A DNA stretch of 9,250 nucleotides. It comes from Synergistaceae bacterium. Lineage in GTDB: Bacteria > Synergistota > Synergistia > Synergistales > Aminobacteriaceae. The notes under the pieces were generated by a model. That model was given only the letters and a program-made list of their open reading frames with translations. It was not told the origin of the DNA and made no database searches. Positions within the stretch are counted from its first letter, which is position 1, and every line of letters begins with the position of its first letter. Both the position numbers and the translations under genes were made by a program. Positions 1 through 6,989 of the stretch are shown here, piece by piece. The DNA is taken from assembly GCA_017455085.1 (NCBI GenBank), contig JAFTBT010000036.1, forward strand, positions 1 to 9,250, given 5' to 3'.

Positions 1-196
1 AGTGTGATTGTGTCAGCTACGGTTATGAAGTGTGATTGTGTCAGCTACGGTTATGAAGTGTGATTGTGTCAGCTACGGTTATGAAGTGTGATTGTGTCAG
101 CTACGGTTATGAAGTGTGATTGTGTTGGCTACAGTTGTGAAGTGTGATTGTGTTGGCTACAGTTGTGAAGTGTGTTTGTGTCGGCTACGATTATGA
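1..196. repeat. Tandem array of seven 28-bp direct repeats
   Basis: Seven head-to-tail units of exactly 28 bp start with AGTGTGATTGTG and end with TTATGA or TTGTGA, with no spacers. Units 1-4 (1-112) are identical. Units 5-6 (113-168) are identical to each other but share TT, A and G substitutions relative to the first four. Unit 7 (169-196) differs again, with GTGTTTGTG and CGATTATGA. The array may continue to the left of the window. It is not coding: 28 is not a multiple of three and each unit carries TGA. A weak extra match, GTGTTTGTGTTGG, occurs at about 272-284 in the leader of the next gene. It lies 40 bp upstream of a promoter, so it could be a row of binding sites or a simple minisatellite. 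Function unknown. Confidence 0.95.
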
Positions 197-235
197 ATTA
201 TGCATAGGTATTCAGCAGATCACAGAAATATTATG

Positions 236-266
236 TTGACAAAAAATTATTGTCGATAAGTAAAAT
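236..266 (+). promoter_or_regulatory. Putative sigma70-type promoter for the RraA-like gene
   Basis: A perfect TTGACA -35 box lies at 236-241. TAAAAT at 261-266 matches five of six bases of the -10 consensus. The 19-bp spacer is long, so the -10 assignment is less certain than the -35. Transcription would start near 273 and give a leader of about 75 nt before the ATG at 349. Confidence 0.55.
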
Positions 267-333
267 TATGCGTGTTTGTGTTGGTGAAGAGTTTGCAGTA
301 ATGTTCGCTCATTCACTCGATAATCATACACAC

Positions 334-340
334 AAAGGAG
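334..340 (+). promoter_or_regulatory. Ribosome binding site that fixes the RraA-like start
   Basis: AAAGGAG lies 8 nt before the ATG at 349. It favours that ATG over the upstream in-frame TTG at 250, which would overlap the promoter and add 33 residues that are not typical of the RraA family. Confidence 0.8.
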
Positions 341-348
341 AATATACT

Positions 349-1050
349 ATGTCAGTCGGCAAAAGAATATACCTCAAGCCTCATATCCCCAACCCCACCC
401 TGATCGAAGAGTTCGAGAAAATCCCCGCCTCCAAAATCGCGGACGTCATGGGTAAAATCTCCGCAATGAACCCCAGCATCCACCTCGTCAGCAACCCAAA
501 GCCCAGATGATGGCCGGCTCAGCCTTCACCGTCAAGTGCAGAGCAGGCGACAACCTCGCACTTCACGCAGCACTGAACTATTGCAGTGAGGGGTGATGTT
601 CTCGTGGTGCCAATCAAGAAAGACTCCACTCGCGCACTTATGGGCGAAGTCATGATGGCGTATCTGTACCTCCAGAAGAAAATCGCAGGCATAATCCTTG
701 ACGGACCAATCAGGGACATTGACGAGATAGGCAAGTGGGATTTCCAGGTATACTGCACCGGAAAGATGCCAGGCGACCCGTACAAAGAAGGCTCCGACTA
801 CCTGAACGTACCGATTTCCTGCGGAGGTATCAGCATCAACTCCGGCGATATTATCCTTGCTGACCCGGACAGAGTTATCGTGATTCCGAGAAAGGATGCC
901 GCAAAAGTCCTCGAGGACGCAAAGCAATTCCAGACAGCAGACAAGGGCAAACTCGAGAAGACACGCGCAGGCACTATCAACCGCGATTGGGTGTACAAGA
1001 CTCTGAAGCAGAAAGAGTTCCAGATCCGTGATGATGTCTACGAGGCATAA
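349..1050 (+). pseudogene. RraA/HMG-aldolase family protein, two compensating frameshifts
   Basis: About 233 codons end to end, a normal length for this family of metal-dependent 4-hydroxy-4-methyl-2-oxoglutarate/oxaloacetate lyases and RNase E-inhibitor-like proteins. It reads MSVGKRIYLKP to about residue 52, then leaves frame at the CCC run at 502-504 (a base appears missing). It reads QMMAGSAFTVKCRAGDN... in the next frame, and returns to the first frame at the GGGG run at 590-593 (an extra base). The rest is intact: GDVLVVP, then IILDGPIRD, where Arg122 and Asp123 match the family's GxxRD catalytic/metal motif, then GDIILADPDRVIVIP near the C-terminus. Only about 28 codons lie in the shifted frame, so the two changes compensate each other and the ancestral protein is fully recognisable. 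It has its own promoter and terminator. Substrate is unknown; the family is often found beside carboxylate transporters, as here. A sequencing error in either run is a real alternative to decay. Family call firm; broken status less so. Confidence 0.85.
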
Positions 1051-1090
1051 CCCAGCATAATTTGCAGTAAATCAGTGAGCGAATTTTGAG

Positions 1091-1120
1091 CCTCTTGCTG
1101 ATAACGGCAGGAGGTTTTAT
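1091..1120 (+). terminator. Rho-independent terminator after the RraA-like gene
   Basis: CCTCTTGCTG (1091-1100) pairs with CGGCAGGAGG (1105-1114) over 10 bp, including G.U pairs, around an ATAA loop. It is followed by TTTTATTAT. It lies 41 bp after the stop codon and separates this gene from the cyclophilin-like gene downstream. Confidence 0.75.
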
Positions 1121-1141
1121 TATGCTTGCGAGGTGATTATT

Positions 1142-1549
1142 ATGTTGAGAGCAGTAGTTATAGCAGCAGTGATAGCTTTGTTTGCGGCGCAGGCAGGAGC
1201 GGAATCAGTGATACACATGAAGATTGATGATGTGCCTGTTGCTGTGGAATGGGAGAACAACGAAACCGTGAAGGCTCTCGCGAAAAGTTTGCCCCTCACC
1301 GTGAAGATGCATATGTATAGCGATTTTGAGCAGGTGGGTTCACTTGGCCGGAGTCTGCCGAGAAACGACAGGAGAATCACCACAAAGCCCGGAGATATTG
1401 TGCTGTACTCTGGGAATCAGATAGTGATATTTTACGGTGCGAACACGTGGGCATATACTCGGCTGGGAAGAGTTGCAGGGAAAACGGCTTCAGAACTTGC
1501 AGACCTTCTCGGCAAATCTGACGTAACACTCACACTTTCAGGCGACTAA
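1142..1549 (+). CDS. Secreted cyclophilin-fold protein
   Basis: This 135-residue protein is intact. Residues 1 to about 20 form a signal peptide: a positive Arg, a hydrophobic stretch (VVIAAVIALFAA), then AGA before ESV as a likely signal peptidase I site. The mature part matches the small bacterial cyclophilin-like family by its order of motifs: a beta strand IHMKIDD, VEWENNETVKAL, the core GSLGRSLPRND, the segment KPGDIVLYSGNQIVIFYG, and WAYTRLGRV, ending in a short helix ASELADLLGK. These proteins share the cyclophilin barrel but usually lack the peptidyl-prolyl isomerase active site, and their role is poorly known. The start is chosen at the ATG because GAGGTGAT (1130-1137) is correctly spaced; an alternative GTG at 1133 lies inside that site. 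It follows a terminator, so it is probably transcribed by read-through or its own weak promoter. An exported protein acting in the cell envelope is the likely picture. Confidence 0.85.
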   Translation: MLRAVVIAAVIALFAAQAGAESVIHMKIDDVPVAVEWENNETVKALAKSLPLTVKMHMYSDFEQVGSLGRSLPRNDRRITTKPGDIVLYSGNQIVIFYGANTWAYTRLGRVAGKTASELADLLGKSDVTLTLSGD

Positions 1550-1556
1550 CTCACAC

Positions 1557-1588
1557 AAAAAGGCAGGCCGCTAACTTCATGACCTGCC
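1557..1588 (-). terminator. Rho-independent terminator of the amidohydrolase unit
   Basis: On the minus strand, GGCAGG (1583-1588) pairs with CCTGCC (1562-1567) and is followed directly by TTTTTGTG. The stem is only 6 bp with a 15-nt loop. It sits between two convergent genes, 14 bp past the stop codon of the amidohydrolase gene. Confidence 0.6.
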
Positions 1589-1602
1589 AATGATCTCACT
1601 CA

Positions 1603-2754
1603 CTAAAACGCTATATCCCGGAAAACTACTTCACCATTCTTCACAGTCATCATCGGGCGGTAAATATATTCCCCAAATTTTAGAGTACCAGACGGATCCG
1701 AATACGGCCTGTCCCCAAACTGAGTCATACATTCCTCACGCCTAAAGACAGCTATATCCGCCGGATGCCCTACGGTCAGACTCCCTGCCTTGTCGTCAAT
1801 CTTCATGTGTCTGGCCGGATTTATCGTACACATCCCGAAAAGTTCATCCTCAGGGATCCCAAGCATCGAGTATTTTGCGAGCTGATTGGCCATGCTGAAC
1901 GCTGTCGGACGCAGGTACATGCTCATTTTCGTGAGGTCTGTTGCGAGAATGTCAGGCAAGAATCCATTGCGTATAGCTCTGCTGCTCACGTCAAGCGAAA
2001 AATGCCCCCTAGCATCCGCCGCCTCAAACACTACGCCTCTTTTTCTCGCCTCAAGCACCTCCGGAATCACTTGGCCGAAGTCGTTCAAGATAGTGCTGCC
2101 CTTGTTCATGTACATGTGCGTCATGATGTCACCTTCACGAAGATAACTAACAAGCTCCGACATTTCTCCGGGAGGGTTAGTGCAGTGAACCATCACCGAA
2201 AGCCCTAAGCTCTCCGCGAGTTTTACGGTCTGCTTCAGCGGCTCATAGCCCAACGATCCGACGATCTCGGCACTTGTGCGCAGCTTCAGGCCTAAGAGAT
2301 TCGCGCCCTCCTCCTCGAAAAGTTCACGTATTGCTCCAGAGTCATAATGCTCCGGCGTAACGTCCTCCATGTGTTCAGGAAGTGAGGCGAGTCCAGTCGC
2401 GCAGACGTTGATGTATGCTTTCACTGTGAGCTTGCTGGTTCTGATGAAGTCCCTGTACTGCCTGTATGTGAATGCTCCTGTGCTGCCTGCGTCAACTACT
2501 GTAGTGACTCCGGAGGCAAAGCATACACTCTCGGCAGGGAAGCCAATTTTCGCGAGAGGATACACGTGTGCGTGATGGTCTATGAGTCCTGGAACGACTA
2601 AGCAGCCGGAAGCGTCGATCTCGTGAGTTGCTGGAGCGTTGATCTCCGGAGCTATGGCCGTGATTTTTTTGCCATCTACAGCTACGTCAAGCGCATCACG
2701 GATATTGTTTGCAGGGTCTAGGATAGTTCCGCCCTTGATGAGTATCTGATACAT
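1603..2754 (-). CDS. Amidohydrolase/deacetylase family metallohydrolase
   Basis: This 383-residue protein is intact and belongs to the dihydroorotase-like amidohydrolase superfamily, most like the predicted amidohydrolase/deacetylase group (COG3964 type). It opens with the small beta domain (ILIKGGTILDPANN). The metal-binding motifs follow in order: LIDHHAH with the HxH near 61-63, the likely carboxylated lysine in LGLKLR (about 157), His in VMVHCTNPP (about 190), His in MTHMY (about 213), and the catalytic Asp in ILATDL (about 273). The C-terminal beta domain returns with GSLTVGHPADIAVF. It should hydrolyse a cyclic amide or N-acyl bond in the cytoplasm; the substrate cannot be read. The ATG at 2754 is preferred over a GTG at 2763 because AAAGGAG is spaced 8-9 nt from the ATG and overlaps the GTG. 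The upstream nuclease gene ends only 5 bp before it, so the two are probably co-transcribed and translationally coupled. Confidence 0.88.
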   Translation of the reverse strand: MYQILIKGGTILDPANNIRDALDVAVDGKKITAIAPEINAPATHEIDASGCLVVPGLIDHHAHVYPLAKIGFPAESVCFASGVTTVVDAGSTGAFTYRQYRDFIRTSKLTVKAYINVCATGLASLPEHMEDVTPEHYDSGAIRELFEEEGANLLGLKLRTSAEIVGSLGYEPLKQTVKLAESLGLSVMVHCTNPPGEMSELVSYLREGDIMTHMYMNKGSTILNDFGQVIPEVLEARKRGVVFEAADARGHFSLDVSSRAIRNGFLPDILATDLTKMSMYLRPTAFSMANQLAKYSMLGIPEDELFGMCTINPARHMKIDDKAGSLTVGHPADIAVFRREECMTQFGDRPYSDPSGTLKFGEYIYRPMMTVKNGEVVFRDIAF

Positions 2755-2759
2755 TATTT

Positions 2760-3700
2760 TCACTCCTTTTGTTGTGCATTTGAGCCGATAAGTTTTCTCA
2801 GCTCGTCAACAGTAATCATGTGATCTTTTCCCCTGTGAATCATTCTGTGGCAGTTCGAACACAGCATGACGAGATACTCGTTCAGGTTAGTGATACGTTC
2901 TCCGTCTGATATGGGCTTCTTGTGGTGAACCTCGATATACCCCGCACCTAATTCACTGTATGCCTTCCCGAAATCAAAGCCGCATACTTCGCACCTGAGA
3001 TGTTTTCCATGCAAGAAAGCTCTTCTGATTTTGGGGTCTCGTTCGTATTTTGTGGAGTAGACGGATTTTTTTGTGCCTTCGAGTATTCCGCCTGCTGTGT
3101 CTACCTGATAATATACACTTTCTTCGGGGTTTTCGGGGTAATCAGTATATACATCGTAATCACTACGTATATGCTCATAGTGTTGATGGTGATATGTGTT
3201 TTCAGTATATACACCATCTTCATGGTTGTGAGAGTAATCGCTACGTATATGCTCATGGTGTTGATGGTGATGCTTTGTTACCTCCGCCCAAAGATCTTAA
3301 AGTATGGGGAGTACTTCGTCTTTGATTCTTGTTCCTGACTCTTGAGGATGCCAGAATTGTTGAGGGCATTTTTCATCGAGTACAGCCACGTCAAGAATCT
3401 CCTGTGTCTTGTAGTTCAACAGGGTATCCCATTTGCCAGTAGCGTAATAAATGGTCTTTCCTATCCTGTCTTCGTCCCAGTGTCCACCCTCGCACATATC
3501 CTTAGTTACGATTCCATGACCAATAATTCCGCGCGGAGGCTTCCCTAACTTGATGAGGAAAAACTCATCGCCTATTTGCACCTTTTTGCTTGGCACGACC
3601 ACGACACTACAGGATAATCCTCCGAGAGACCTTCACATTCTTCGTCGTAGTTATCCCATAGCCATCTGTCAGCATTCCACGTAAACAGCCACACCGCCAA
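2760..3700 (-). pseudogene. HNH endonuclease with PUA/EVE-like N-terminal region, broken
   Basis: Reading from TTG at 3700 gives MAVWLFTWNADRWLWDNYDEE, which matches the start of a family of cytoplasmic HNH nucleases with a PUA/EVE-like front half; AGGAAGG lies about 12 nt upstream. The frame breaks at an A5 run (3583-3587), where one A appears missing. It then continues KKVQIGDEFFLIKLGKPPRGIIGHG ... PQESGTRIKDEVLPIL to an in-frame TAA at 3297-3299, where a Glu codon is expected. The same frame stays open through a linker of about 95 codons and the C-terminal HNH domain: CEVCGFDF, YIEVHHKKPIS (the catalytic HH) and LCSNCHRMIH (zinc CxxC and final His), ending at 2760. The full product would be about 313 residues. 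The linker is unusual and His/Tyr-rich, with an internal duplication. A fragment starting at the ATG at 3014 would hold the whole HNH domain of 84 residues. The PUA/EVE part suggests recognition of modified DNA bases (inference). One indel plus one nonsense codon make it a likely pseudogene. Confidence 0.82.
3142..3271. repeat. Imperfect duplication inside the nuclease linker
   Basis: A 38-bp segment at 3156-3193 recurs at 3234-3271 with two mismatches, exactly 78 bp apart, so the reading frame is kept (26 codons). The block TCAGTATATACA before it is also repeated (3142, 3202), with an 18-bp difference in spacing. On the minus strand the repeats encode HHQHHEHIRSDY and HHQHYEHIRSDY, giving a His/Tyr/Asp-rich linker between the two nuclease domains. 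Confidence 0.85.
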
Positions 3701-4118
3701 TTTCTATACACCCTTCCTGCAAAATATGCTAGTTCATGACAGACTATAGTTATTGCCCACAAGAGCCACACCGCCAATTTCTATACACCCTTCCTGCACA
3801 ATATGCTAGTTCATTGACAGACTATAGTTATTGCCCCCTAAGTCCCACACCGTCAATTTCTACACACCCTTCCTGCACAATATGCTAGTTCATGACAGAC
3901 TATAGTTATTGCCCACAAGAGCCACACCGCCAATTTCTACACACCCTTCCTGCACAATATGCTAGTTCATTGACAGACTATAGTTATTGCCCCCTAAGTC
4001 CCACACCGCCAATTTCTATACACCCTTCCTGCAAAATATGCTAGTTCATGACAGACTATAGTTATTGCCCCCAAGAGCCACACCGCCAATTTCTACACAC
4101 CCTCTCCATAAAAATATG
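3689..4118. repeat. Alternating 77/79-bp tandem array over the nuclease start
   Basis: Five full units and one partial one start with CCACACCGCCAATTTCTA. Units lie at 3689-3765 (77), 3766-3844 (79), 3845-3921 (77), 3922-4000 (79), 4001-4077 (77), then a partial at 4078-4118 that degenerates after about 26 bp. Two subtypes alternate: type A has TTCATGACAG and ends in AAGAG; type B has TTCATTGACAG and ends in CTAAGTC. The true higher-order unit is therefore the 156-bp pair. Unit 1 carries the ribosome binding site and first codons of the nuclease (minus strand TTGGCGGTGTGG), and every other unit carries the same sequence, so the array probably grew by tandem duplication of the gene's 5' end. 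It fills the gap between the nuclease and the dehydrogenase genes, and no gene is seen inside it. Confidence 0.93.
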
Positions 4119-4166
4119 ACCCCGCGAATCTCTCTCCACAGAGCCGTACTCTTTCGCCGCAAGTCT

Positions 4167-5114
4167 CTACACCTCTCCTAGAAACTCCTTCACTTTCTCC
4201 GTGATAAATACACCAACATCATGGAACATATCCAGCGTATGCGCCCCAATGTGCGGAGTCTCCACAAAGTTATTGCACTCGAACACCGGAGATATGAAGC
4301 TGTCATTACCCTGAAGGCCAGAGCCTGCCAGCTCGTTCTTTAGGACATCTGCTGCATACCCGCCTATACTTCCTGCTTTCAGAGCTGCGTACATGTCTGA
4401 CTCGTTGACTATGCCGCCGAGACTCATGTTCAGGACTACTGCAGTGTTCTTCATGAGAGATAGTGTGCTTTTGCTGAACAAGTACTTTGTTTCCGGTGTC
4501 AGAGGTACATGCTCAGAAACGAAATCGGACACCTTCAGCAACTCATCAACGGACATCCCTTTTGTTCCGGCTGCCTCAAACTGCTCCGGTTTCAGATACG
4601 AATCATACGCCGCAATCATCATCCAGAAGACTTTCCCTAATTCAGCAACTCTCCGCCCAACACGCCCAAATCTCATAATGCCGAGCGTCTTTCCGCGAAA
4701 TTCATACCCCACAAAATGGCTTCTGTCCCAGTGGTGAGCTTCTTTCACGTCCTTATTCGCAGGGATGATCTTACGTGCTATGTCGAGCATCATTCCGAAG
4801 GTCAGTTCTGTTACAGCATTTGCGTCCAGCCTCGCAACATTCACAACAAGGATACCCTTTTCCTTCGCATAGTCCATGTCAATGTGATTCATGCCCGCAG
4901 CGCATACACCTATCATCTTCAGGCTGGTGGCAGTGTCGAGAATTTCCCTGTCAATAATCGGATTCACGCGCATAATCAGAATCTAATAGCCGCCGATCTG
5001 AGAAAGCATATCCTCGTGGGATAAGGGCTTGCCTCCGGTTACAATAACGTCAAGATATTTCCCCAGCTCCTCCGCGATCCCTGAGTAAACAGCATCAGTG
5101 ATCAAGCATCTCAT
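4167..5114 (-). pseudogene. D-isomer-specific 2-hydroxyacid dehydrogenase, in-frame TAG
   Basis: From the ATG at 5114 (GGAG about 9 nt upstream) the frame runs MRCLITDAVYSGIAEELGKYLD... to an in-frame TAG at codon 44 (4983-4985). It then continues unbroken, ILIMRVNPIIDREIL..., to 4167, about 315 codons in all, a normal length for this NAD-dependent cytoplasmic family, which interconverts 2-oxo and D-2-hydroxy acids. Clear motifs are AVTELTFG, a nucleotide-binding loop, VPLTPETKYLF, GGIVNE, the Glu of DVLKNE (about 261) and the catalytic His in TPHIGAH (about 288). Two key sites look damaged. The first Gly of the dinucleotide loop is Arg (IMRFGRVG, about 148), and the catalytic Arg of the usual xRGG motif is Leu (MSLGGIVN, about 232). 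The start overlaps the ilvD-like stop as ATGA, so it was translationally coupled to that gene. The enzyme is probably dead even if the stop were read through. Confidence 0.87.
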
Positions 5115-6494
5115 CGCTGCATCTCCTTCGGTCTTTTCAGCACAGCTCCTTTGTCTGCGGAAGTAACCAGCGCAGAATAACGCTCCAATGCTGAAGTTCT
5201 TTCCTTCCTCAGGTGCTTAACGTCCTTCAGTCTGCTCTGAATCTCCTCATCAGGCACACAGAGAGTCAATTTTCTGTTGTGGATGTCAATAATAATCTTG
5301 TCCGATAGATCCGCCAGCTGCTGCTTCAGGTGAGATATGCCCTATGCATGGGGCTCGTGATTACCCCGAAAAACGTCCGTCCGAGATCAATGCGCACATC
5401 TCATCCATTCCGCGCCCAACGATCAGCCTCGTAACCATGTGCATTTCGCTCATACCCGGGCCGACTTTCGAGCCTTCGTATGTTATGACGAGAATATCGC
5501 CCTGCGTTATCTTGTCGCCAGAAACAGCCTCACACGCTTCCTCCATTGAGTGAAAGATTGCCATGAAGTATTGCGAGTCCTCCTTCGGGTTTCTTGGGAC
5601 TTGAGAGCGGGAATATCGCATCATTCTCCACAAGCTCGACGTCTTTGAGGTTTTCGCCGAGAGTTTTTCCCGTAACAGTCATCACGTGCGTATCAAGTTT
5701 AGACTCGATAGCTTTCAACAGTGCCGGGATTCCTCCTGCCTCATCAAAATCCGCAAGAGTCACGTCAAGATTCGCCTCGTGAGCTATTGCCGGAATATGA
5801 AGCGTTGAGTTTGTGGAAGCTCCCATAGCCCATACCCGCAGCTATAGCGTTGCGCAGACATTCACGGGTCATAATTTTTCTGGGAGTCAGGTCTTCCTTG
5901 ATCATCTCGACGATTCTTGTGCCTGACCGTTTTGCGATTCGTGCTTTCTTAGAGCTGACAGCATGAGGAAGGCCACACCCAGGCAATGCCATTCCTAACA
6001 CTTCCGTGAAGCAGCTCATAGTGTTAGCAGTCCCCAGCATTGAGCATGTTCCGACTCCGGGCAAAGCACTTTGTTCGGCCTCCGTTAACTCCTTAAGGGA
6101 CATGTTTTGCCTATCAGCTCGCGCTTGTCCGTTAGTGTCAGAGTCAATCCTTATACTTTCCTGGCATCATAGTGCCTCCGGGAACGAATATTGCTGGGAT
6201 ATTCAGACGCATTGCCGCCATCAACATGCCTGGAACAATCTTATCGCAGCCCAGCATCATCACCATTGCGTCGAAGTGGTGAGCCTCAATCATGCAGTCT
6301 ATAGTGTCAGCGATTACTTCACGGCTCATCAGAGAATGTTTCATGCCCTTGTGCCCCTGACATATTCCGTCACACACAGCTATTGTGTTGAACTCGCGAG
6401 GGATTCCGCCAGCCTCATAGATTCCCTGCTTCACGTACTCCGCTAACTGCCTGAGGTGAAAATGTTCCGGCACCATCTCCGTGTATGCTGTACA
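5111..6494 (-). pseudogene. ilvD: Dihydroxy-acid dehydratase (IlvD/EDD family), multiply broken
   Basis: The IlvD/EDD family uses an iron-sulfur cluster to dehydrate dihydroxy acids or aldonic acids in the cytoplasm. Recognisable pieces in order are [60 protein letters not shown] (Cys residues matching the family's cluster ligands), ASTNSTLHIPAIAHEA, PEGGLAILHGNL, GDILVITYEGSKVGPGM, ISDGRFSG, APCIGHISPEAAAGG, and the C-terminal SALVTSADKGAV. Damage: the first 35 or so residues are missing; one-base losses near 6147 (GG run) and 6108 (AAAA run); an extra G near 5822-5824; a deletion of roughly 28 codons with frame change near 5553-5558, joining HGNL to FHSMEEA; an in-frame TAA at 5361-5363; and a further shift or short deletion near 5300. 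The stop overlaps the dehydrogenase start. It may be a sugar-acid dehydratase rather than the branched-chain amino acid enzyme, given its neighbours; no other ilv gene is present. Confidence 0.88.
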
Positions 6495-6500
6495 ACAATA

Positions 6501-6925
6501 CTATACAGTCTCACAGCCCGGCTCTTCACTGAGTCCGAGACGCTTGTAGGCTTCCGCGTACTTGGTGTTGAACTTTGTCGGCAAGTGTTTTCCCTCAATA
6601 CCTTCTTTTTGGGCATCCTCTGCATTTTCTCTGGCTTTAGTCTTGCTGTAGACGGCCTCGACCTAAGTGCTGAGAACTACCACTACAGAATCGTTGTCCG
6701 CAAAAATCAGGTCGCCCGGAGTCACCAATACGTCGCCGAGCACTATAGGAATGTTGATCTTACCCGGAGTAACTTCTGTGCTCATTTTCACGCAGATTCC
6801 TCTTGAGCATACGGGGAAGCCGATCTACTTCGTAAACATGGAATCGCGTACAGAACCGTCCGTGATGAGTCTGCGGCAGCCTCTCTTCAGTGCAGTAAAA
6901 GCTATCTTCAGTCAGGACACGCCCA
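6501..6925 (-). pseudogene. Second RraA/HMG-aldolase family remnant
   Basis: A single minus-strand frame reads LKIAFTALKRGCRRLITDGSVRDSMFTK, then a TAG (6825-6827), then IGFPVCSRGICVKMSTEVTPGKINIPIVLGDVLVTPGDLIFADNDSVVVVLST, then a TAG (6663-6665), then VEAVYSKTKARENAEDAQ... to a final TAG at 6501-6503. ITDGSVRD is the family's catalytic GxxRD motif, and TPGDLIFADND is the conserved C-terminal motif. A TGA lies at 6912-6914. The two inner TAGs fall where Glu is expected and the TGA where Gly would fit. The first half of the gene, about 90 residues, is missing; the remnant starts right after the tctA terminator. The last 15 codons could instead belong to the start of the neighbouring ilvD-like gene, because their spacing to AYTEMVP matches that family. 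It differs clearly in sequence from the first RraA-like gene and is not a recent copy of it. Confidence 0.8.
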
Positions 6926-6958
6926 CAAAATAAGCCCCCTCAAGTCTACGAAGGGGCT
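6925..6958 (-). terminator. Rho-independent terminator after tctA
   Basis: On the minus strand, AGCCCC (6953-6958) pairs with GGGGCT (6933-6938) around a loop of 14 nt, followed by TATTTTGTG. It lies 31 bp past the tctA stop and would end the tctC-tctB-tctA transcript before the RraA remnant. Confidence 0.75.
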
Positions 6959-6989
6959 ATACACATTCTACGCTGCTACTAACTACTCT

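Noticed and set aside
1..196. CRISPR array
   Set aside because: The 28-bp units are contiguous with no spacers, and no cas gene is in the window.
250..348. Longer RraA-like protein from the TTG at 250
   Set aside because: It overlaps the likely promoter. The ATG at 349 has a well-spaced ribosome binding site and matches the family's start.
1122..1136. Four-codon leader peptide (MLAR) before the cyclophilin-like gene
   Set aside because: Its apparent ribosome binding site AGGAGG is the 3' arm of the terminator stem; there is no sign of selection for such a peptide.
3000..3338. Plus-strand open frame rich in Val, Ile and Tyr that looks membrane-like
   Set aside because: It is the reverse complement of the His/Tyr/Asp-rich nuclease linker, whose minus-strand frame joins two halves of one known family.
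3689..4118. CRISPR array or insertion sequence
   Set aside because: Units of 77/79 bp differ by subtype rather than by unique spacers. There is no transposase, terminal inverted repeat or target duplication.
4119..4166. Terminator after the dehydrogenase pseudogene
   Set aside because: Only a 4-bp stem (CTCTccacAGAG) is visible, with no T-tract at the right distance.
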